Part shown: positions 43,318 to 54,300 of the stretch, piece by piece
How positions within the stretch are numbered: the stretch's first letter is position 1
Layout of the letters: each line of letters begins with the position of its first letter
Assembly (NCBI GenBank): GCA_003427395.1
Contig: BFEA01000083.1
Coordinates: 427,936-491,935 of the forward strand
Origin: Chara braunii
Taxonomy: Eukaryota > Streptophyta > Charophyceae > Charales > Characeae
Direction: 5' to 3'
DNA length: 64,000 nt
Notes under the pieces: model-generated
The model's database searches: none
The model's input: the letters and a program-made list of their open reading frames with translations, nothing else
Told to the model about the DNA's origin: nothing
Translations under genes and position numbers: made by a program

Positions 43318-43368
43318 ATGGGAACCAGCTCGGCATTTGGAGCATTCTTGGATCCAGTTGCTGACAAG
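43318..43368 (+). CDS. PGPS: Phosphatidylglycerophosphate synthase, internal exon (C-half of active site)
   Basis: This 51-nt exon encodes exactly 17 residues, MGTSSAFGAFLDPVADK. Joined at phase 0 to the exon ending at 4332 it gives DG-x2-AR-x8-G-x3-D-x3-D with every spacing right, including the aspartates that bind the metal and CDP-alcohol. The acceptor is a pyrimidine-rich stretch ending CTTGGCCAG (43317) and the donor is AAG|GTAAGTG (43369). The two exons lie 39 kb apart on the same strand. No stop or frameshift is present, so the gene may well be functional. The next exon is not recognised before 64000. Confidence 0.87.
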
Positions 43369-43499
43369 GTAAGTGAGTAGGTTGGAAGAAGAACATTTTT
43401 TTGCTTCCTAAACCGCTCCTATGTGTTGTGGTCATATCCTACCATCTGTCATCCCAAGATAAGTGAGTAGCTAGGCTACCAGCCGAGAGATGTGTAATA

Positions 43500-44639
43500 A
43501 CCCGTTCAAAATATGCTGTTGTCGTCGGCCAGGGGCCGCCCACAGGCTACAGCAAGCCTCGTGCTGGGCTGTACCCGCCTAAGGGCCTGAAGCAAAGGCC
43601 TGAGAGGCCCTGCACCGGACAGTTGACTAAAGTCAAGTGTAACAAGGAATATTGAGGCTCACGAGTCAAAGTCTGCACGGACCCAGTCCAGGACACCGAT
43701 CAGACACACACATTGGCTGAACGCAGGTACCCAGGCAGAAGCTGGTCCAAGTGGAAGCCTGAACTGTATGAGATCCAGGCCATTGACTTAAAGTCAATCT
43801 GAGCCTTCACATCCGAGAGACCAGAGGCTGGTCAACTTGTGACTGCAGTACTTATTGACCCAGCCCCTGTCATCGACATTCAGTCTTGCACTTGCTGCTC
43901 ACCGCTGGCACGACACTGGCTGGGCACTGGCTAAACGATGGCTTGATGCTGGCATTACGCTGGCATTGTGTGTGACGACGACTCAAGACTGCTGCATTGT
44001 GTGTTGGCGCCTCTCTGCTCTTGGCGCTAGCTGGAGTCTTGATTGCTAACGTGGCGCTTGCCACATTGTCTTCGACACAGATTGGGGTATCGACGAGGAG
44101 GCAGATCAGGGCTGTGAGATTGGTTGTGAGAGAGAGAGGGAAGCGTACCTGACTGATGCTGTCGACATTGCGCGCTGCTGTGATGTCCTCATGAGAGATC
44201 TGTGCTTACATGGCACTATGCTGTGATCGGTTCTTGTCATGCTCGTCTTTGGGGTACTGTTTGCTGACGTTGAAGAGGGGAGATGCCCGAAGGAGAGTGG
44301 GATATGAGGGAGATCTGTCTTTGATGACATTGATGGATGCTCTCTTCCACCCAGCTGCGTCCTTTGGTTACAAGACATTGGCCTTCAGATCACATTCATG
44401 ATTATTGCAGACATTGACAGATGCTGAGACATCTTGTATTTCGACATTGACGAGTTTCCTTCCAGACTGGGTTCATTGCAATTTGGCATTGGAGCATACC
44501 TCCTTCGTCGTGATCTGCTGATGCCCGTCGTGACGCGTTATGGTAAATGAAGGGGGTGGCCTCATGTCGACTGTAGCGCGTTTAGAAATGCGCGTGATTT
44601 TCATTGCGAGTCTAGACATCGTACCGACGCTCATGCACA
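43500..44639. other. Interval without recognised gene
   Basis: No gene is seen. The phrase CATTGACAGATGC and similar CTGGCAT repeats suggest decayed retroelement sequence. Confidence 0.4.
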
Positions 44640-45290
44640 CCTACCTTTCTAAGGGATGACGTGGACTTGAAGAAGATGACCGGCGACATTGCTGACGTGG
44701 CACGTTGTTGCTGAGGTGGCGATCGGCTACCAGCGAGAGCATCGTTGGCATTGGAGTTGACATGGCGCTGGACGATCGACCAAAGAAAGAGAGAGAGAGA
44801 GAGAACTGTTGACGTGGCGCTGGACGATCGACCAAAGAGAGATAGAGAGAGAGAACCGCTGATGTGGCATTGGGAGCGCTGCCTATGTGACATGGCATGT
44901 GGATGCTGATGTGGCATTGAGAGGACTAGCAGGGTATTGTCTGATGCGGCACACACTTGTGTCATGACTTACCTGCTGACGTGGCACTTTCAAGGCTCTA
45001 GCGGTATCTTCAGTCTGACGTGGCATACCAGTGACAAGCGGACTTGGTAGTAGCGCTCTGCTTACTTGGCTATCGTGACTTCCTATTTGATGGCCTTGCG
45101 GGCCATTGTCGCTGACGTGGCATACTTCGTGGATGTGCTGTGTTGTCCAGAGTGGGATGTGACACGTGACAGGAAGGACTGACGCTGCCATTTTCCGTGA
45201 AGATTGGTGGGGATGGACACTTGCACTTGGTGCACTGACGGGCGGTACGGCACTGGGTTACGCTGTAGTGCCACGTGTCAGCCCTTGTGC
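44640..45290. repeat. Cluster of TGACGTGGCA-type motifs
   Basis: About 13 copies or near copies of CTGACGTGGCA lie here (for example 44693, 44808, 44859, 44906, 44972, 45014, 45111), spaced irregularly. The core ACGTGG with flanking TG is the type of site bound by plant bZIP factors. The same motif in reverse, TGCCACATCAGCA, lies before the gag of gypsy D and near 16400. A local duplication (GGCGCTGGACGATCGACCAAAG, here noted only by position 44764 and 44815) is embedded. Confidence 0.7.
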
Positions 45291-45299
45291 CTGGGTTCG

Positions 45300-46109
45300 G
45301 GTATCTGCAGCGAAACAGCAAGAGGATGAGCAGCTGACACACTGATTGTTCTTGTGTTGTGATTGGGTGACTGTACTCGCCTGTCATGGGCTGTTTTGTG
45401 TGTGTTTGCTGACTCACCACTTGTTGTTGTGAAACGCTATTCACCAGTCAGCGGTAGCTGCTGCAGATCCCAGGGCTCGATCCCTAGACCCCAACCTTAC
45501 CTGTGTATAGTATCAGTGTCGACCCTTAGAATTGAACCCGTGACCTGTGTATTTGTAAATGTTGGTAGGTTGTCGTAGGGTCTATAGGTAGTAGGGGTTC
45601 GATCTGTAGACCTGTCGAGTAGTAGTCTGAGTCAGGTCTAGAAGTCGTAAGTCGTAGCTGCTACAGTCCAGAAGGGTCAAGTCGTAGCTGCTACAGTCAC
45701 GAAAGGCCAAGTCTACGGCCTTCCGGAAGGTCCCAGTAGTGGCCTTTCGGAGTTCCCCACTGTTAGGCTGAGGCAAGTGGGCAAGTGGCGAGGCAAGTGG
45801 TGGAGTCTACCTGTGCTGAGTCAGCAGTCCCAGTCCTAGGCAGTCCTGGTCCAGTCAAGCAAGTACCGCATGGGACTGTGTGCACTTCGGGCATGGGAAA
45901 GGGCCATACCAACGAGCTGCAGAAGTATAAATCAAGACGCAGCGCCCAGCCATTCATTCATTCCTGCGTGAGCCATGCGGAAGCGCTGCCACAGCGACTT
46001 GTGCAAGGAGGTCTGCAGTGAGCCCGAAGACGAAGTGGGCAGACAGACGAAGTGTAGCCATAGCGATAGGATAGAGGCGGCCATAGCCGCCATAGCTGTA
46101 GTCAGTGTT

Positions 46110-46142
<33 letters not shown>

Positions 46143-46345
46143 CAGAGAGACGCGTGTGGTATATCCAGGGTGATCCTGTGTATGTGAACAGAGAGTTGTA
46201 TGGGCGCTATATCGCCATAGCCACTGGAATTGAACTCATATCTGGGTTGCCATATCTCTGAGTTTTGAGTGGGTGCGTGTCGCCAGTTTGCTGCGCCACT
46301 GTTTGCATGCATGAGAGGTGTGAATGAAAGCGAGTCTGATTGCAT
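45300..46345 (+). mobile_element. Probable LTR of element E (left edge undefined)
   Basis: Non-coding sequence ends TCTGATTGCA at 46344, directly before a PBS, so its right part should be an LTR. It contains a (GT)n run (46110-46140) and a tandem AAGTCGTAGCTGCTACAGTC repeat (45646, 45679). The left edge cannot be placed. Confidence 0.45.
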
Positions 46346-46357
46346 TGGTATCGGAGC
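46346..46357 (+). promoter_or_regulatory. Primer binding site of element E
   Basis: TGGTATCGGAGC occurs two bases after a CA end. A gag start with the same strand lies 1.3 kb downstream at 47690, the same spacing as in element B. Confidence 0.75.
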
Positions 46358-46510
46358 TGGTACCCGCTGTTCCACGCGCCACGTTGTGTGTCGCAGGGAG
46401 TGATGCGCCATAGCTGAGGTGGTCGACGAAGAAGAAGTCCGCCATAGCGGACACCGAGGTTGAAGAAGCCGCCGTGCGCACCTGCAGAGAAGACCACGGC
46501 GAAGAAGAAG

Positions 46511-46553
<43 letters not shown>

Positions 46554-46607
46554 AAGGTTGAGCGATACAAGATTGGCTTACCACGTTTCTGCGTTGAAGA
46601 TATCGCT

Positions 46608-46641
<34 letters not shown>
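46511..46641. repeat. Two GA microsatellites
   Basis: (GA)n runs at about 46511-46545 and 46613-46641 flank a short GATACAAGATTGGCTTACC segment that recurs in altered form after the second run. Confidence 0.9.
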
Positions 46642-46644
<3 letters not shown>

Positions 46645-46939
46645 TGAGCGATACAAGTTTGGTTGTCACTTACCTGTGAAGCGCGTTGTGCAGTCCCACG
46701 AGGCAGAAGGAAGCGGCGATAGCCGCGAAGCTTGCACCACGGAGTGACGAAGAAGGAGGACGTGAGAAAGGACAGAGGGTGAGACTGAGAAGGGAGAGAG
46801 AAGCCATAGTCGAGGAGGCGAGAGGAGAGACGATCAAAGAAAAAAAAAAAAAGAAAAAAAAAAAAGGAGACAGCCGGTGTGAAAGGAGGCGAGAAAGGTG
46901 AAGAGAAGAAGAAGGTTGGTGAGGGAAAGTGAAGCCGAG

Positions 46940-47095
46940 AGCCAAAGTTGACCGGGCGTTGACCCGGGTTGACCGGGAGAGTTGACCAGGCATCGGGAGT
47001 TGACAGGAGGTATTGACCGGCGTTGACCAGAGTTGACCGGGGGTTGACTGCAACGTTGATCGGCGTTGACCAAGGCATTGACCATGATTCTGACC
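46940..47095 (+). repeat. Cluster of TTGAC boxes in element E leader
   Basis: Eleven TTGAC words, nine of them TTGACC, occur in about 155 bp in one orientation with spacings of 8 to 20 bp. TTGAC[C/T] is the W box bound by plant WRKY factors. The array lies between the PBS and the gag start of element E. Confidence 0.8.
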
Positions 47096-47689
47096 AAGCT
47101 GGAGCTGGTATAATCTCGCCAAGCTTTACCCCTCGCCCTATGGGTGTGCACACACCCTGTGGTACTTGCTGGGTCAAGTCTGTCTCTCTCTTCTTTCTGC
47201 ATTGAGTCTCTTCTATCTAGGTGTAGGAACTCTGTGGATGAAGGATAGGGCCTCGTTGACCAAACCCCTGTCGGACTAAGTAGGGCTAAAGACTGTGTCT
47301 GACGACTCGACTGTCCCGTAGGACACGAACCCTCCCAAGGACCGATACAGATCGGCGGGCTGCTCGATGTGGCACAGTAGGCCCGAAAAGTTGAGTTGTG
47401 GGCTGCACAACAGGCAGTCTAAGTGTTGAGAGGCCTGCTGATCGCGTCGTCCTGTTTGCGACATTAAATAATTCCTGAGGAGTTACGGGGGATCTCCTTA
47501 AATGCCTCCTGATCGGCAAGAGGTCTAGTAGTGACAGCCTTAGAGTAGGTCTAGGCTAGAGACCCGAGTTGGCAAGATCCCTGTCCGGATTCTGTGAGTC
47601 CTTAGATTGAGTAAGTAAGTTTGTCAGTCAGGGGTTAGAGTCTAAGTGGTGAGGTTTGGAACTGTTAACCCGGTTGTGCATTGATCACC

Positions 47690-47866
47690 ATGGTTGACAC
47701 CCGTAGTGGGAAGAGCACTAGCCCCTATACCTAGGCTCAACAAGAGCAGATGGCCGCCCTAGTGAAAGAGAATAGAGAGAGCAAAGAGCTCCTGAAACAG
47801 TCGAAATTGAAAGTGATGGCAAAGGAGCAGGCGGCGAAGATGAAGAAATTGGAGGAGGATACGTAC
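47690..47866 (+). pseudogene. Element E Gag N-terminus, truncated
   Basis: The ATG in CACCATGG context opens MVDTRSGKSTSPYT, then a TAG stop, then AQQEQMAALVKENRESKELL and KEQAAKMKKLEEDT, a charged coiled coil as in gypsy Gag proteins. At about 47867 coding sequence ends abruptly in ACGTACCTGGTGTAT, a phrase also found at 31912 in F1c sequence. The rest of gag is lost. Confidence 0.7.
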
Positions 47867-48386
47867 CTGGTGTATATGAGAGGTCGGCGTTGGTGTTAAA
47901 AGGCCTTCCACGATTCAGACCCCGAATTCGGATTTTGGGGTCGAGGTGTTAGGCCAAGACTGTTTGTTTGAGGAAAGTCACAGTCAGGTGCCTTAGGAGT
48001 CAAGTCCACCAGACACGTGGTGAACAGTCACATCCCTAGGGCAGAAGTCACGTCTCATATTGAAGAATCATATTGAAAAGTCGTTCCACAGGCGAAGGAC
48101 ACTTTCCCAAGCAAAAGTCGTGTCCCGGAGCCAAGAGTCACAACCCACAGTCAAAAGTCATGTTTAACAAGTGAAGAGTCATGACTCCCAGGCCCAAGCA
48201 GCAGCACACCAATGAAAATTCAGGAAAGGTACCAGGCCCTGACATACTGAAGCAAACAGGTGGTGGGGATGTGGTTCCAGTGCCAAGTCAAGCCCCAACA
48301 AGCAGAGGTTGGGACAAGTTGAAGCTCAGTCCAAGACAATATAAGGACTGGCCAGCCTCCCCATTGGGGCAGATTGATCATTCGAA
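47867..48386. other. Interval without recognised gene after gag E
   Basis: LTR-like sequence begins at the gag breakpoint. It has many AGTCA and AAGTC words (48000-48180) and no recognisable domain. Confidence 0.45.
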
Positions 48387-49300
48387 TGAAGTGTGGAAGT
48401 GCCGGTGCACTTGTGAGCTATTGTGAGGAGCAGAGCGCTGAGCCAGGGAGCCGTGTTGTTAGAGGGAGAGAGAGAGGGAGCAGCCATAGTTGCCTAGTGC
48501 GCTGGCAGAGGGAAGGTTGCTCTAGTTGCGCTAGTGCTTAGTAGTTAGCAGTGGGTGTTTTCAAAGTTGGTCCTTGAGTAGTAGAAAGTGTGAGTGCATG
48601 CAAGTGGAGAGAGAAGACACAGGGAGGTAGTAGACAGAGAGGAGACCAAGAGAGAAGAGAGAAGAGCAGTGGGCGAGACACTTACCTGAGTGATGATACT
48701 GTATACTGGTTACTCGAATCTGTGTTGTTGAGCGCTGGTGACCGGATCTCTTAATTGCTCGTATGAGTGCATGCAAGTGGAGAGAGAAGACACAGGGAGG
48801 TAGTAGACAAATAGAAGACCAAGACAGAAGAGAGAAGAGCAGTCGGCGAGACACTTCCCTGAGTGATGATAGTGGATACTGGTGACTTGAATCTGCGTTG
48901 TTGGGCCAGATTGCTCATTCGCATGAAGTGTGGAAGTGCTGGTGCACTTGTGAGCTATTGTGAGGAGCAGAGCGTTGAGCCAAGGAGTCGCGCTGTTAGA
49001 GGGAGGGAGAGAGGGAGCAGCCATAGTTGTCCTAGTGTTGGCAGAGGGAAGCTTGCCCTAGTTGCGCCAATGCTTAGTAGTTACCAGTGGGTGTATTCAA
49101 AGTTGGTCCTTGAGTAGTAGAAAGTGTGAGTGCATGCAAGTGGAGAGAGAAGACATAGGGAGGTAGTAGACAGAGAGAAGACCAAGAGAGAAGAGAGAAG
49201 AGCAGTGGGCGAGACACTTACCTGAGTGATGATACTGGATACTGGTTACTCGAATCCGGGCTGTTGAGCGTTGGTGACTGGATCTCTTAATCACTCATAT
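48387..49300. repeat. Large tandem duplication (unit about 535 bp)
   Basis: The block with GTGTGGAAGTGC, GTGCACTTGTGAGCTATTGT, GCAGCCATAGTTG, TGCATGCAAGTGGAGAGAG and GACACTTACCTGAGTGATG occurs at 48387-48735 and again at 48920-49270. A partial copy of the second half lies between them (48767-48906). It sits between the gag and integrase pieces of element E. Confidence 0.85.
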
Positions 49301-49503
49301 GATAATTTGTTGGAATTCTAAAGCTATGCTTACCACGGCTTCATCTCTCTGGCCTCAGTGTGAACTTCGTGTGATCTCTGGAAACACGAAGTCCCTGGCT
49401 CTACCTGGCTGGAGGCGAGAGCATAGATCCTAAGATCTGTAGGCAAGCCCATCTATATTGCCTTAGGTCAGGGCATCTATTCCGGAGACCTAATGGGACG
49501 GGT

Positions 49504-50705
49504 ATGCTGCTTCGTGTAGTGTGTGACCCGCAGGAGAGAGAGTCGATTATCGAGGAGCTACATCATGGAGTAGTTGGTGGACACAGAGGAGTGAAAGGGA
49601 CGCAGGAGAAGGTTAGACGTCTGTACTGGTGGGAAGGTCAATACAAACGTGTGGAGCGTCATTGCATAACATGCGAAGAATGTTAGAAGAGGGCTCTCGT
49701 TGAATACAAGGAACCTCTTCACACATCTTACCCCATGAGACGCGGAGAGAAGGGTCAGATTGACTTGGTGAAGATGCCTTGAGTAGTTTGGGATCTGAAC
49801 TTTGACTGCACAGGTTTCGTTGACGAAAGACCGCTCAGGACTATCTTTTAAGGTATGACTGTGTAGGCAGAGTAGTCATGGATCAAGGTACAAAATTTCT
49901 AGCCGAAGAGGTACAAAATGTATTCGAAAGGGCTGGAGTAAGGATATCCCTAGCCATAACATATCACCCTCATACTAACGCTCCAGTTGAACATGGACAT
50001 CATTCATTGGTCGTCCATATCAAAGTGGTGTAAAGGGAAAGAAAAGGACTGGCAGCGATACTTCAGATATGCGATATGGGCAAACAATGTGATTGTGAGA
50101 GCAAGTCTCGGATATCCTCCTTATACCTTATGGTTCGGGAGGCACTGACCGCTACCTATAGAGCTCCATCTAGATAGCTGGACGACCGTTGCTTGGGCCG
50201 ACAACATGACACGCGAAGAGCTCCTAGCTGCGAGGACTAGACAGATTGCGTATGACTAGAGGACAATCTCATGACAGCAGTCGATCGATTGGTTGTGGAA
50301 AGAGCGAAGGGGAAAGAACGGTGGGCCAAGGATATCCGAGTGAGGAAAGAAAAGATACGAGTAGGGAATCAAGTACTGCTTTATGATGTCGCGTTAGAAA
50401 GGACTTGGTCAGGAAAGCTAGCGAACCGATGGATGGAACCGTACCGAGTGGTAGAAGCACTCGAATCGGGGCCCTACATGATAGGTGAGCTAGATGGCTC
50501 TAGATGGAAGGATCGAGTAGTCGGGGTTAGGCGTAAGCTCTTCAAATCGAGAGAAGTGAGGATCCCTGGAACACTAGTCATCAATCCCAAGGACAAAGGA
50601 AAGAAAACGATGGATGGAGAGCCAACTGTCCAATTCGAGAAAGGAGAGAGTTTGAAGAAGAGAAAGAGAGCGAGGATCAAGAAAGTCAAGGGGTTAGCAA
50701 TCTAA
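49504..50705 (+). pseudogene. Ty3/gypsy integrase remnant (element E)
   Basis: The frame opens with the zinc-binding module (LHHGVVGGHRGVKGTQEKVR, then HCITCEEC) and a stop, then VEYKEPLHTSYPMRRGEKGQ. The core is scrambled by frameshifts, but WQRYFRYAIWANNVIVRASL and GYPPYTLWFGRH can be read. The C-terminal part is open from 50271 to 50705 (WAKDIRVRKEKIRVGNQVLL, WSGKLANRWMEPYRVVEAL, RRKLFKSREV) and ends in a very basic tail. It belongs to a gypsy lineage different from elements A and D. Confidence 0.8.
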
Positions 50706-50733
50706 AAGAAAAAAAGATGATTGTTCGTACTCA

Positions 50734-51346
50734 TTAGGAAAAGACGAAGGGTCCGGACCAAACGGGATACACTCAAATCACAGACAAGAGCGGTGCAAGA
50801 AGCATAGGCTCANNNNNNNNNNNNNNNNNNNNNNNNNNNNNNNNNNNNNNNNNNNNNNNNNNNNNNNNNNNNNNNNNNNNNNNNNNNNNNNNNNNNNNNN
50901 NNNNNNNNNNNNNNNNNNNNNNNNNNNNNNNNNNNNNNNNNNNNNNNNNNNNNNNNNNNNNNNNNNNNNNNNNNNNNNNNNNNNNNNNNNNNNNNNNNNN
51001 NNNNNNNNNNNNNNNNNNNNNNNNNNNNNNNNNNNNNNNNNNNNNNNNNNNNNNNNNNNNNNNNNNNNNNNNNNNNNNNNNNNNNNNNNNNNNNNNNNNN
51101 NNNNNNNNNNNNNNNNNNNNNNNNNNNNNNNNNNNNNNNNNNNNNNNNNNNNNNNNNNNNNNNNNNNNNNNNNNNNNNNNNNNNNNNNNNNNNNNNNNNN
51201 NNNNNNNNNNNNNNNNNNNNNNNNNNNNNNNNNNNNNNNNNNNNNNNNNNNNNNNNNNNNNNNNNNNTTAGGAAAAGACGAAGGGTCCGGACCAAACGGG
51301 ATACACTCAAATCACAGACAAGAGCGGTGCAAGAAGCATAGGCTCA
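50734..51346. other. Assembly gap flanked by a 79-bp duplication
   Basis: 455 Ns (50813-51267) are flanked on both sides by the same 79 bp (50734-50812 and 51268-51346). This is most simply an unresolved overlap; the gap length is unlikely to be real. Confidence 0.85.
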
Positions 51347-54300
51347 CAGGAGCCAGACAAACTAGTCTGCAGCTAAGGAATCCAAGAAGCCCGCAGGTAG
51401 ACAACCCAGGGGCGTGGGACAACACTCACATATCAATCTCTGATTGGTGCCAGCACTCTAGCGAATAGCACCATAATCTCGACGAGGACATTGAGAAGAG
51501 TTTCGGGCTTCTATCGGGCGGCGAAATCCAGTCGGCCCCCCGAAACTAGGGAAATATACGCCTACATCTAATGATGCTAACCATTTTTGATAACAAATGC
51601 GACAAGCGAGAAGCAGAAAAACGGGGCCCTCAGCCCAACGACCGTTTTCCGCCCTTTGTTACCCTGTATACTAGACCTATTTTTTATCCTAAATAGGCTT
51701 TATTCTTGAAGCTCCATGTAGGGGCGATTTTGAACCTGCAAGCATTACCACGGGTATTTAACCCCAACCGCATGTGCGGGACCCCTCGCAAGCAATTTTG
51801 ACGTAGGAAGTCGAGAGTGGGTTTTCGTTTATTTTTTGCGGCTGAATCAGAAATAGTAAATGCGAAAAGGAACGATGAGAAAGAGCATAAGATTCAAAGA
51901 TGTCACTAATTTCCTCTTTTGATGCCAAGATGATATTCTTGTATCAAGCCGCCCCAAGATTTATGTTTTATCAAACCCCCATGTGACCCTCGTTTTGGTG
52001 CATGACCCACCGTTGGATTGTAGTGTGCACGAGTTTAATGGGGACTGAGAATTGGATAATGATATGGAACTCGTGAGGCGCCACTTTATTGTCAGGTCTC
52101 ATACCCCGCTTGGCAGACTCCGCTGCGGTGTTTCATACGGTTCGTGATAATTATGGTTTCAGTGCGAGTGATAGCGATCTTCACGAGCGTTTTTGACCAA
52201 GAATTCAATTATCTCGACACCGGATTTAAATTCTGGGCCCGGGGCTCGACCATTGGTTCGCTTTCAGGTCACTGGTTCGGTCCTCCGAGATCGCTGCTGG
52301 CTGATATTCTGAGATCGACAAGACACGAAGCCGGATTTAAAATGCTACTGGTCCCGTACGAGGTGGGAACGACTAAAATCTGGGAAACAATGAGAATATA
52401 GGCGGAGTTTGCAACTTCAATCTAGCTATAGGCCTTGGACAAGATCTACGAAGCCTGCAAACGAGCACCCTTTGGACCAGGACTGGGGCTGGATCTGTGC
52501 CTAGTCACAGGCCGTTACCGAAAACCAGGCCTTAAGCCCTAGTCACACTGATAACTGCTCCCAATTTTGGGGAGAGGCTATAGGGAAAAGGTTGCGTACA
52601 GTCCGCGGGACAAGAATGGACTGCGGGGGTACTTCGAAGCTCAAGGCCGAGAAGATTCAGACGGGGAGTGAAAACATGCTCCCGCACGATTAGTAGGTCT
52701 ACGCCAGGGGTACGCAACAAAAGAGAGCCCGTGGGCACATGTAACTAGGTGGGCCTGGGCGATCAGCCGAGGTCCGGCTACTCGTGTTGTGCAGTCAGTT
52801 ACTAATAGGGAGGAGAATACAGAGAAAATAATTCCTTTTTTTTTGGAGAAGAGAGAGGGGATGAGGGGGGAGCCTGCCGATCGGGAGGATCGACACAAAC
52901 CAGACAACCTACACGAGTTATCCTCCGGGTGGTCACAGGGCAGCTACGAGCTAGAGACGAGCTATGCGCCTTACAAGCAGCGTGCAGGACAAGATGCAAG
53001 CTTAACGAGTTACGTGCCAGATGAGATACGGTCAGCAACGTGCAAAAGGGGCTGCGATCTTAATGAGTCATGCGCCGGACAAGATGAGGTATGCACTAGT
53101 TGGGCTATGAACCATGGGCCATGATTTTGACGAGCAATGTGTTTGATGAGTTGAGCGCTAGAGGAGATACGATCTGGACGGGGTACGTGCTAAGTGAGCT
53201 AATGCGCCTGACGGGTAAAGGGTTAGACAAGTTATGTGCCAAAAGAGCTATGCGCGAAGTCAAGACGAAGGTTGCGCGATCACTAGTCACACAAACAGTG
53301 GTGTAGTGAGTAATTGCGGAGTCACAACTGTGTAAGCAAGGCAGTGGGTGAATGGCTAATTATGATTGTATAAGCAGGAGACTGTGGATAGATTGAAGCG
53401 AGTTCCGAACGAGGAGGAGGAGGATTGTGAACCGCGGGACCTTCCATAGGAGGGGTAATGAACTGAAGACCTAGTGAGAGTTTATGAGTCCCGCGCTATC
53501 GGATCGTTGGAGGCGAAGTTCGTGCAAGCAGGGCAACGAACTTGAGAGCTTACCTCCGTAGTAATCGCAGGTACGCGTCGGCGATGGTAAGGTAACCAGG
53601 TACTGCAGGGGCAACAGGTCTATTGCGATCGAGGCGACCTCAAATGGTAACTGCCTGCAGTAGACAAGCTCAGGTGAGAGAAACTTAGAAGTGTGAGGGA
53701 GTGAGTGCCAAGAGCGAATTCGACTCGACGCGTTAGGTAGAGAGTAACAAACTAGGGGTGCAACGCGGACGAACGTGCGACATCCGAGCTATCGCGTTAG
53801 GTACGACTGTGAGTAGGGACTTTCCCCGGTTGACAAGGCGCCATCGTTATCAGAACTGTCGACTACGATGGGAGTAGAGAGGTTGAGTACGCGAGAAGAG
53901 AGAGGAGAATTAAGAGGGATGCGCTTGATAAGGAAGTGACCGAGTGGGACGAACTACGCTAGAAATACCGCAAGGCTCACGAGCAGGGAAGAAAGATTTC
54001 CCAACAAAGAGAAAGGGGGAAGGGCGAGAACAAAGATCGTTGACCATCACTAACAGGACGACCAAAGAGAGCCTGAAAGTAGTGCGCGCTGCAGACACTA
54101 GCATGAGCCGCGCGCTGGGCTTACACACAATCGTATAGCTTATCGGAACCATTGGGGCAGAGCTCGCGCGCACGTTGTGACGTGCCTCTCGTCCAAGGAA
54201 GATCAATGGGAGGAGCGTTGAGCGGGAACACGCGAGATCAGGGGTGAGAGCGAGTGTGGGGGAAAGAACAGAGGCAAGTCCCGAGTGCGTAAAGGCAAGA

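Noticed and set aside
50810-51310. 166-codon frame across the N run
   Set aside because: Almost entirely Ns, with no information.
52144-52401. 85-codon plus-strand frame starting MIIMVSVRVIAIFTSV
   Set aside because: Looks faintly membrane-like at the start, but no family is recognised and the region gives no other coding signal.
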